In this document: in pieces, positions 46,401 to 58,400 of the stretch | Layout of the letters: every line of letters begins with the position of its first letter | Position numbering within the stretch: the stretch's first letter is position 1 | Program-made: the position numbers and the translations under genes | Notes under the pieces: model-generated | Database searches by the model: none | What the model was told of the DNA's origin: nothing | The model's input: the letters and a program-made list of their open reading frames with translations, nothing else | Assembly (NCBI RefSeq): GCF_003073045.1 | Contig: NC_037591.1 | Span: 44,028,903-44,092,902 of the forward strand | Length of the DNA stretch: 64,000 nucleotides | Origin: Pomacea canaliculata | Taxonomy: Eukaryota; Mollusca; Gastropoda; Architaenioglossa; Ampullariidae | Reading direction: 5' to 3'

Positions 46401-49400
46401 AGGACAAACTCAAGAGCTTACTAGCTGAACAGATGATGGAACTATACTCAGTAAGTCTTGTGGATTTGGTTACTTTGGCCAAAGCTTAATAGAAAGGATT
46501 CAGCTGTTTTGGGTGTGATCATTAATTACTCAGAATAAAGCACAAAAAGTTTTCCCCTATGACAATGTAGTATATCCTGTTTCATAGAAATTGTAAATAA
46601 AGTACCAAACTCTTTTATCAATATATGAAGACCTCTTTTTATTCTTAGTTTTATTGTACTATATTTTTACAAATTATTTTATTTTGCATATAGATATCGT
46701 TTTTTAATATTGAAAACTTTTTTTATTTTTGCTCTATTGTAACGTGTTATTTACTGATTGTTTCCGTTTTTGCTATAGATATCGTTATTTGCACATTAAA
46801 CTTGAACCCAGACTGCTTTTCTGTTTCATTCATGGGAGAAAGTCACTTAAAGCAGTATCTTCCATTATTAGAGACAAGGCTGTCTATCCTGGTAATTTAT
46901 GATTCAACAGGAGTTTGTTCTGTCAATGCCTCCCATCATGTAATGGTAAGCCTTAGCCAGTCCTTCACTGAGTATACATATTTTAACAGTATAGTTTCGG
47001 TTTGTGTACTGATGATATCAGTTTCAGCACATTGATGAGGACAACAGGTTGCTACTTCATTTGTTAATGATGCAAGGTGGTTACCATAACAATTGTGTTA
47101 TGAGACGTGGTGAACAGAGTAAAATGACATGTGAATAGCCGATAGAATGCTGTGCAGATAGCTAGAGACCTCACTGTGCGCACTTTAAAACATTTCACTT
47201 TTTGCTCATTCACAACCTGCTGTTTTGGTTTGACATTTTGCGGCTTGTTGGTTTCAATTGCGTTTCTCTGAGTTTGTCCCTCTTGTCGCAGTTGTGTTGT
47301 TGAGGGAAAACCTCGTTTAAGATATTAATAAAAGCAACAAATTCGTTTCATGATTCATGTTTGCACTTCATCTGTTCTCTAGAATGGTGGCATGAAAGAT
47401 GGATGACAAATTGATATAGTGTGTTTAACTTCTAGTAGGTGTGGATACCTCATATAACTGTTTAGATTGTTTCAAACATCACCTTAATGGGTTATGGGTT
47501 AGGGTTACTGCTTATTACATGTTATAGTGAGCTAAAGTTACTGCTTATTTACATGTTGTCCTAATCGTTATGGTTACTTTTTTTTCATCTGTTACGGTAG
47601 TTCCCTAATCCGTCTTTCTCTGCAGATTCATGAACTCTCAGTTGATGTTACCCCAATACTCTTTGATTTTTTGTTTTTTTTTCTTTTGTTAGTTGTCAGT
47701 TATTTATTCTTCCATCTTTTGTATGCTGTCTGTGTCTCGTTCTTGTCTCAGTTGTAAGAGCATGCTCCTTTATGAGCATGAGTATGACAGTTTGTCTTGA
47801 CCGGCACTTGTCATTGTGGGAAGCACATGTATAACCGCGGTAGCAGACAGCCTCCACTCTTGCCTATTGTCTGTGAAAGTCAGCAGGTCCTGTACAGGGA
47901 CAACCAGACCAGCCTTTGATGTTCATAAGCACACTTCTTCCTTCTGACCACCACAGCATAGGCTGCCCTTCAAGATACCTTGAAGGATAGTTTTCAACAT
48001 CCGGTGTGCTGGGTCACGTTGCCAAAGACAGCTTACGTCACTTGACTGTTGAAAGTAGAGGTTCCTTGTCCTATGAGTTGGAAAGTTGTTGACTCTGTGT
48101 TCTTTTGTATGAGATCTGGAGCAGCCTTCTCAGTCCACGTGTCACATCTGCTAGAGCAGGATGGACACTACCAGGGATTGTACAGCTTGTACTTGGCAGT
48201 GAACCTTATCTTATGGCTCTACCAGATCCTGTCTGGTGTAGTCATTACCACTGTTGCTGTTGCGATCCTGATGTGGATATCTGGCGTGGAGTTGCCGTCC
48301 TTGGAGAGGTTGGCTCCCAAGTACTGCAGGCTGCTGACCTCTTGGACTGTACCCCATTCATAGAGATCTGCTTTGTCACTGCCATTGACCGTAACTTCGC
48401 TGTTTTCAGTGCTGGTCTCCATTCCATATGCATTTGACCTGTCTGTCAGTCTGTTAGTGAGGTCTTGTTTTTCTTTGTACCTGCTAACAGATTTATGTCG
48501 TCTACAAACATAGGCTTGGTTTTCCACCAATGGAAATGGAAGTATGGTGGTTGTAGAGAGCTTAGAGCATGATGTTCTCCAAGAAGGTGATAGGATATAT
48601 CCTTGATGTACGCCCTACTTTGGTGCGAAAGTAAGCTCATTTGTTTGTTCAGCATTACTTTATTCATTGAGCTATATAAATCATGCATTTATTAGTATTC
48701 TTGTTGCAGGAGAGCATACCAAGATCACACTTGACACGCGCAACATTTTCATTGAGTGTACAGCCACTGATCCACCAAGGCCAAGATAGTGTTGGATATT
48801 CTGGTTACTATGTTCAGTGAATACTGTTCCCAGCCATTTACGTGAGTACTTGAGGGTCGTTAGCAAGTACAGTGAACCTCGGTTAACGAACTTAATCCGT
48901 TCTGGAAAGCTGTTGTTATTCCGAAATGTTCGTTATCCGAAACAATTTTTTCCATAAGAAATAACGGAAATAGGTTTAATTGGTTCCCAGCCCTGTTGAT
49001 CTCCTCGCTAATATTTGAAGTTATAGGCTATATAGGTATTGTGTTTTAATGAGAACAGTTATAATGCAATATAAATGGAGTTAAATAAACATAAAAACAT
49101 TAATGAAAGCATTTAAACATCAGAAAACTTGCCGTTTTGACGGCGTGGGTGGAAGCAGGTGTGGGGAGGAAGGGGTGGAATTTTTGATTCCCCCCTCCAT
49201 GAGCATGTGACATTATAAAATCGGGGTGACTTCCCTTTTCTGTAGCTTTGAGGTTAAAGGAAAAAACTTGTCCAGTGTCTGTTCCTTCTGTCTTTTTTGT
49301 AAAACTTCAGTAATACGACATCACATATCCGACAGACGCATGCCACCTTCATACTTTGAAATCATTCCTTTTTCAATTCATTTGTTGGCCGCTTCCTTGT

Positions 49401-52400
49401 CATTACCTCATACTATTAATTGCTCTTAATCTTCTTTGGAGCCATGATTGAGGATTATCTTATTAAAATAAAGCACAAAAATCACTAAATAAGACGAATG
49501 CTCATAGATAAGGAACGACTGATCGTAACTGTGTCTCGAGCGTGAATGATGACATGCTGGTCAGTCACGTGTGGTTCACGTGGCTGTTCGTTATCCGAAA
49601 TTTTGTTCGCTATCCGAGACAAACTTTTAACGAAATTTTTTTTTTGTTATCCGAAATATTCGCTATCAGAGGCGTTCGCTAACCGAGGTTCCACTGTACA
49701 AGGTTTTTGCTTCTAATTCTGTGCCCAATTATCTGGATAACTGTTTGTGGGTCCTGGAAGTTACTTTTATTTCCACTCACCGTCTCATCACCTGAGCTAA
49801 CATATGTAATGGAGGATAAAGACAGGGCTGGTATCTAAATCTTAGTGTTTGCTTACAGCCCACTTTACATTTAGTGAACCTTCAAAGAGCCTAGCTAAAA
49901 GTGAGCTCATTTGTAATGACTGAATTGAGTTAGGGTTAGCCTTAACTCTGACCCTGACAAAAGACAAACTCATGTTTGACGACTGACAGCTGGGTTAGGG
50001 TTAGGCCTAACTCTAACCCTTTACATAAACCCTTAAAAAGTGGTGTCTTATTTATGGTGGACAATTTCCATTATTTTCATAGTGTTGTTCTGTTGTTGTT
50101 GAACAGTTGTGCCTACTGATGTCCTGTTTAAACACTAAAATGCCATTAGTTTTCAGTGGTTAGTATAGCTAGAGAGGCTACTTTTTTTGATTTATTCATT
50201 TCAAGCATTCCTGCATGGACCTCTTCCTATGGATGCTTCTAATTAAGTGTGCAAAAGATGTATTATTTAATGCTCCTGGCTTATGTATGACCCTTACTAT
50301 CACCATGGTTTTAGGTACAGACAGTGCTCACCTCCTCTGTAGGTTGCCATAGTTTACACTTTGTTCTAAAATATTTTGTTCAAAGAAAAGGAGCCATCTA
50401 GTTCCAAGTTGTTCCCAAATTAAGGCAAACATGAACGTAAGCCCAGTTAAAAGTATTTTATAATAAAATTATTAGCATGAGACTCTCACATTATGTATGT
50501 TAATGTAGACCTTATCAAAATAAAAATCAAGAGCTTGAAAAAGATCTCAAGAGCGTAGTCATATCAGACAGAATGAAGTGTGATGAAGTGTGATGATAAT
50601 ATTACTATCATGAAATAATATGCACAATATCTTCTGCTACTGTTGGTGCATTCTTGTTCTTATTTACAAGTGAGGTTCATGAAATATGTGCTCCTGTTAC
50701 TGCTGGTCCATTCTTGTTATTTACAAGAGAGGTTCATGAAATAATATCTACAGAAACATCTGCTCCTTTTGGTCCCTTCTTCTTGTAATTCATAGAGGCA
50801 AGGGCATGGGATTTTTCAACCAAGTTTAAGCTGCCAAACTGATGATGGGAGACGCCCCTATATAATAAAAGCACTAACAGCATATTACTAGTCTGGAAGG
50901 CAAGATAAAAAGAATCTTAACATTATGAGAAAGCTGACCAGAACAGACATGAGAGGAGGTGGGCAGTGAGAAAATCCTTAAATCAATAACTCAAAGAAGT
51001 AAGAACAACATCTTGAATATAAGTCAAGCTCTTGGGTGGTAGCACCCAAGATATACTAACAGACCTAGGATAAAGTCCAAGCAATGAGAATAATCACTAG
51101 TGCCGTGAGAACAACACTGGTAAAAGGAACAGATAACATCAAGAGCACAGAGTGCAAGCACAGTGCAGACCACCTGATGACAAATACAGCTATTGTCAGG
51201 CAGACACTAGTACACGTACACCACAGACCACCTAGGCCTGTATTTAATGACTCATGCGTATTGTAAAGATTTCAATAACTAAATGCATTAGCTGATTGAT
51301 GGAGCTCAATTACAGATTGAAGTAACTGAAATTATGGTATTATTAAGTGCACAGAGAATCAGGAAGCACTTTCAAAGGAGGTTTATCGTTAGTTCGTGTT
51401 TGAGATGTAAATGTGCTGCTCCTGAGTTGACATGGCTACTGGTTGGCTTGTTGCAGGGTGGAGGAGGCAGAAGTAATCAACCCTGATGGACGTACCGTGC
51501 TGTACCCAGTGAGTGGAGCTGTCTGCACTAAGAATGTTTCATTCTAACCCTAACCCTTTTTTTCATGTTTTTTATTGTGCTGAGCTATTTCCTGTCAAGA
51601 TCATTCAACACCTTGAAACATTTATTTTGTGCAACAGAACTTTGGTTGGTTATTACTTCAGTGTGTTTCACATAACAGTTCTGATGCAATAACAATAGAA
51701 TGTTAATTCTTTAATAATTTGATAAATACAAAGGTATAATTTTACCAGAAGAGCTTATGAAACAATTATTGCTTAAAGGCAGGCAGAGATTTGCTTGATG
51801 AAACAGCAGTAAAACTACATGAGGCAAATCTGTGACAGGAGCTGGTATACAGGACTGAGAAAGTACAGGTAGAGAAAATCAGTCAACAGATTGGTGTGAC
51901 ACTAAACGCACAAGACATGGCAGATCTTCTCACTAGAATGTGTCTGGAGTCACAGGTTTTGGAAGATAAGAAGACACTGATGGTGAAGGTCCCTCCAACC
52001 AGAGCAGATATCCTTTGTGCTATTATATACCCTTCTCTCCACATATACATCATGTCACAAAATTCCACAATGTTCTATTTACATAGCTTTGCTTTCATCA
52101 CAGTTCCAGAACATTCTGTTTAACTATATTGTATTTGTCAAAAATTTCCATTTGTGGCTTCTATTCAGGCGACCATTACGCATCTTTCATCCAGGCGTTT
52201 CTGAAATAAGCTGACGTCACAGTGTACTGTATATAGCCTAGTCAGAAAGGTTGAGCAGTTAAAATATTACAGACTTCATGGGATACACTGTAAGCTACTG
52301 TTATGTCAAGCTGTTATTATTTTATCCATTTAGTTACAATACACAATACTAATGTCTCCAAAGTTGCATTAATACCGTGGACAATTTTTGCTTTATTTGT

Positions 52401-55400
52401 GGGAAGTGACATTTGCCAATGGGCTTAGCTAGTAAAAGAGGAAAACAGAATCAGAACAAACATTTATTTTTCAATATCCAGTTCAGAGGATTGATGGAGA
52501 CTAGTAATGAAGTAATGATGGCAAATCATGAAATAACAACGAGAAGATATGTTTGTCTTGTTAATTTTATCTACAATTTCAGTTTCTTCTTAGTTATTAC
52601 ACTGTTATATGTTGTTGTCTGTTGCATAAAATATATAGAGAGAAAAGTAAAATTTACCAAAATGCTCATGGGCTGTTCCTTTACTCTGAAGGGATTCTCT
52701 TGACATCTGTTTTTCTTAAAACCTAGAATAATCTTAGAATTATAAACCCTTAACTACACAACATATCATGCATGCTTGTGATATCATGGAAGATGCCGCC
52801 ATTGCATATGGCTATGATAACATCCCTATGATGTTTCCATCTACAAGCACAACTGGAGCCCAGGTATGTCACCTTTCCCACTTGTAGTTTCAGCTAAGAA
52901 AAAGGTGTTTACTGAAATATTTTGCCCAGATGCATGTTTGGCTTACTAAAACTTGCACTTTATTTGCAGTATTTTGTCACCAGATTCCAGCACAGTTAGA
53001 GTGCTAATTATTGTCTAACCTTTCCGTCTGATGCTTTTTCAAGTTGTCATTACTCTTTTTACGTCAGGGTATTTTAAAAGATACGATGTGAAAAGTGCTG
53101 CCATCCAGTAATTAAGCAGTTGAACAATCTGGTGGAACTCACACTTACAGTATAGATATGCCTCTTTCTTTTGGTGTAAATGAACATTCACAACTGTTTA
53201 TGCTGTGAAAATGTACTTTCACAGTATCCCACAGATTGTGTTATGCAAAAAACATTAACAGCTGTTTGTTGTTCAAATGAACATTTGCAACTGCACATAC
53301 GAATGAACATTTACAGCTGTTCGTGCCATGCAAACGAACACTTGCAGATGTTCACGATGTGCAAATGAATATATCTGTCTGTGCAAACTGTGCACATGTG
53401 CAGTGGTAGAGGCACTGTATCTTGGTGGCACTCTTGGTAGCTTTGGAGCAGAAAATGGCCAAAAGCTAGTGCAGGCCTGTAACAAGAAAACATTGGAGCT
53501 GAAAGTCACAAGTAGGCTGGTACAGTGATTGCTTTCATGTGTGCCTTCTTTCACAAAATGCAGATGATTGCCTTAAGGATTTTCCAGGCGTGGGTTATGT
53601 GAAGTAATCGCATAATACCTTATCTCCATATGGATATATAGTCACATATGTTTCGTGAAAGGTCTACTAACTGAAAGCATTCAACTTTTGTGATTTTGGG
53701 TGCTTATGTGTTTGTGTGTGCACACACCGACACATCAACATCACTTAGACATATTCCACATGGTGTCAGAAGTGGGATATGAATCCACACCCACATTTTA
53801 CACAGACACACCATCACTTAGACATATTCCACAAAGTATCAGAAGTGGGATATGAATCCGTGTCCACATTTTTCACAGAGCTATCAACTCGCCTTAGCCA
53901 ATGCCCTCCATCTCCACAAGAAATCAAGAACAGCAACTTGACAATCTTCTAATGGTTTTGTCCACAACCAGACTGACTTCTTACTATTTTAAATCCAGCA
54001 TTAACAAGGCCAAACAAGGTAGTATCCAAGTGCCAACATAAACAGTGACTGTAACCTGTCTTAACCATTCTAAAGTTAAAGCTGTAGGTGAAATTAGGTG
54101 GAATTTCATTGTGTCTACAGCCCCTGTCCTTGCGACCCTTCACCTTTTGCATTATTACATTCACAGAGAAGAATAGAACTAAAATTTCTGCATTCTAAAA
54201 GCAAAAGATATTTCTTTGTGTTTGACACTAATTTTATAGAAAACCAAATGTGTTGAAGGAAAATGTGTGATTAGACACCTAGAGTAAAAGCATAACCCTG
54301 GGGCACAATATGATTAATGTATAGATGTTAAAAGTTAAGACCCATGAGCTAAAATCTTATGGCAGTATGTTGGCATGACAATTTTACAATTGTGTTCTTT
54401 TCAGAAAATTAAAAGATGTTTATGCCATAGTCCTTATTGAACAAGATGTCAGACCTGATGGTGTGTTGAGATGGCAATTGTTTAATAATTTTTTTGCGCT
54501 TATAATAATATGTATGCTTATTCAGAAAGAGAAAAATCATCTTGGTGCTTTTTTTTAAAATACACTGCAGTTCTCCCTGAACAGTTTGTCAGACCTGATA
54601 AGACAGGAAACGGCAACATGTGGATTCACTGAGGTGCTGACATTTGCTCTGGTAAGTGATATAATTACAGCTAGTGTGCTAGAGGTAATTGTACCCAGTG
54701 GTCTGGGTAACTCTCCGGAGGTAGCACTACCATCTGATTGGTCTAAATAATGTGACAAGTGTGCTCATGGAATTAGTGAGAGATATGCATGATAAACTTA
54801 GGTTTAGTGAGTGCTGGTTTTCTATAGGCAGTGAGGTTTGGCCTGCAAGTTCCTGTCTGATAAATTTAGTTATAAGTAGATCACACGATAAATGTGGCTG
54901 TTGCCATTGTGAAGTAATTTGCTGCTTACTCACCAGAAAAAAAAGAGTGGTTTGCAGAAATCTTATAGAAATGTCATTCATGGAATTGGCACCCAAGCTT
55001 TTTTATTTCCCTTCAGGATTGTTTCTTGTGGAAAGAGTGATCTAACCCTCACAAAGATCTGCAACAAGATCTGGAAAACCAGAATATGGCTCACACCCTG
55101 GACCTAATCTCTCCTTATAACATTTCCCTACAATTCACTAAGTCACCCAAGTAAATAATTTATATTGAAAATCGACAGGATCTTGCAAATTGACCACTTA
55201 GTAATGCTTGCAGTGTTCTCATGAGGACATCTCAGACAAACTGTTGATAGTACTTGTTTGCTTGCAGTGTTCTCGGGAGGACATCTCTGACAAACTGTTG
55301 CAAGATATCAAGAGAAGTAAGCCTGTGCATATTGCTAATCCAAAAACATTGGAGTTTCAGGTGAGTTAAATCTTTAATCACCTGGCACCTGAATTTTTGA

Positions 55401-58400
55401 CCTGATCTGCTTGCTTTATTTTGTGCAATTTTTCTGCACTGATCTGAAACTACTTTTCCCCATTTGATCCAGCTGTTAAATGGGTGCCTAACTCCATAAC
55501 AGATTAGGAAGGATAGGCAGTAAGGGAGAGATTGGGGGTAAACAAGTTCAGATTATTGTGGATGAAAGTGTTGAATAAGAATGGCTTTTTTCTATTTTTA
55601 ACTATATTAGTTAAATATATTATGTGCACTATTATATGCAGTGTTAAGCAGAAATATCAAAACAGAGGGTATCTACAACCCTTTTTGGCATTCCTTTATA
55701 AAACTGTCATCCAGTACATATTGTACTGCAACAAGCAAAATCTTGGCTAATACAAAGAAATCCTATATGTTCTAGATGAAGATATTTTTCATATAATTAT
55801 TTATTATTATTTTCCACATTTTAGAGATAATACAATCCAATAAGTATTATTTTCTCCAACTTATAGATAAGGGAGTTCACAAAAGCATTCTTTTCCCTAA
55901 CTTAAAGACAATACTTTAAATGAGCATTATTTTTTACAAGTTAGAGATAAGACCATACCCTCAAGCATTTTTGTAAAACTGCTTCAATTTGGGCTGCATG
56001 CACAAAGTTTGAACTTTATGTAAGATTTTGGTGTCATGTACTTTGTCATAGGCATTATATTTATTGTTGCAGGTAGCACGCACCACTCTGTTGCCTGGTA
56101 TCCTAAAGACTATTCATCACAACAAGAACATGCCACTGCCTTTAAAACTCTTTGAAATCTCTGATGTTGTCTTGCAAGACCCATCAAAAGGTGACCTACA
56201 TTATTCTTGGTTTATCACCAGTTTTATCAATTAGAAACAGGTCGTCTTTTTCTCATTAATATCTGCTACATACATACCTTCTATGTATGCTGGATCCCTG
56301 TTCATTCTCTTGAAAGTGTGACTAAAACTCACTGTATAAGGATGGGTACCTAATTGAAGTTTCTGGAAACTAGCTAGCTAAGCATGCATTATTTTGTTTG
56401 AAGATTGATATGTCAGTGATGTCGACAATGTATTTGAACTATGAAATTGTTGGTGTGGGTAGATAAGGAGTGTTTAGTTTAGTCCTTGTTACTCCTCAAG
56501 GAGCATAAGGCAGTAAGATAAAGAGTTTACTATCTGAAAATAATTCACCAGGATATTTTTCTGATTGCACTCACAAAATGTTCCCAACAAGCACACATCT
56601 TTTTAGGTAAGCATCAAATGCATCTTTATAACTTTATTGCATCTTTATAGCCAAAAACAAACAAACAAAAACACACACACACACAGTGCTGGAAACTAGA
56701 GTACAGCTCACGGAATATACAAAAAAATTTTAATAATTAAAGAGCCATGTCTCTATTATTCATGCATGCTTGTATTTATGCTAAGAGTTTTTTAGTTATT
56801 TCCAGTCCTTTCTCTGTGCTGTATGACTGTACTGTTCTCAGTGCGCCCATCATGAGGGACAGGCATGTTTTAAATAAAAAGTTGCATTGTAGATACTCCA
56901 GATCCACAATTTGGGAGAGAATTTACATTTTCTTGTTGACATTTGCCAGATGTTGGTGCCAGGAATGAGCGGCGCCTATGTGCTGTCAACTACAACAAGT
57001 CTCCAGGCTTTGAGATCATCCATGGACTGTTGGATCGCTTGATGCAGCAGTTGGAAGTAACCCCTGGTGGGGGTGATACAGGTTATCATCTGCTTGCTAG
57101 TGATGGTAAGAAATGAGAGTGCTGGTCTGTGCAACAATCAAGGGTTTCCCTAGTGTGATCCCCCCACTTTTCACTAAAGATAAGCGTCATCTCTATCTTC
57201 CCAACATGACTTATGACTGGTTGTGTTCTGTTGCACATTTTGTAAAAATAACCTTTAAAAAATAATTCTAGTCCATCTTAAGAGAGCATTTTTGTTTTAC
57301 TGGCAAGAACGTAGATTTATCAGCCAAATACTGTGGGGAAGAGAAAACCACTCACTAAACAGCATGTATGATTATCCAGTACTTTCAAGTCATCCTTTTG
57401 AGGAAACTGAGGGAACGTAGGTCTCCCCCACGTAATTCCTGTAATACTTGTTAATCAATAAATACCCAAATGCACAAAAAACACTTTTCTTTACAGTGAC
57501 AAGTTTTTTTTACCATTTTCATTTCAGTCACGTTTTTTATAAAGTTATTGATTAAAAATTTTCAACAAAAAATCGCAGTGCGCATGGAGTGTTTACCATT
57601 ACATAAATCATAAGTTTAGTGACGTCTACAAAATGGGTTTAAAGTTACTTTGGCAAGGCAAGGTATAGGCTGAAAAGTGATTTCCTGTCTTGCTCACACA
57701 GTGCTTACATGTTGCTCTTATAACGGTCTGTTCAGGAATGAATTAACTATGTTCAGGTGCTAAGGATGCATGCTGAAGGCTGACAGCTAGATCTCGCACA
57801 CCACAATGCACGCTACCACACATTTATACTTGGCCATTGGCAACAACCCTGGTCTCTGCTATGCACATTATTATTAATGATGTATGGCTAGATTTATATT
57901 GCGCGATAAATGCACCAAAATCATAATCAGTGCTTTAACAAGTTGCATCAATGGGTACACAAAACTTAACTTCATCTGGTAGCCTTTTGTAATGTGGCTT
58001 TGGTATTATATACATATATGGATATTTAGAATTAAAATTCCTAACCCATTTCAATTTTGAACAAAGCATGTTGGACCAGCTTTTTGAGGCTATGATTTGA
58101 TCATATTTATGTGGAAAGCAACCAAGATTTTTGCTTGTTTTAGTTGCAGAGAAAATATTTGTCAGCTTTCTGTATGGGCAGTCAGATTTAATTTTTTTCT
58201 GTGTAGCAGCAGGTAAGGTTCAGCTGTCTGCAGAAGATACCATTGAAAGATATATTGTTCAAGCAATTGATAAATGATGTAACTCCTTTTGAGTAAAGAG
58301 CAGGTAGAGTGAAGGTCTTCATCTCTTCAAGTGTCAAGACATTTTTTGATCAAGTTTTACAGAATTATCATTTGTTGTCATATGCTGCCTAACCCTAACC

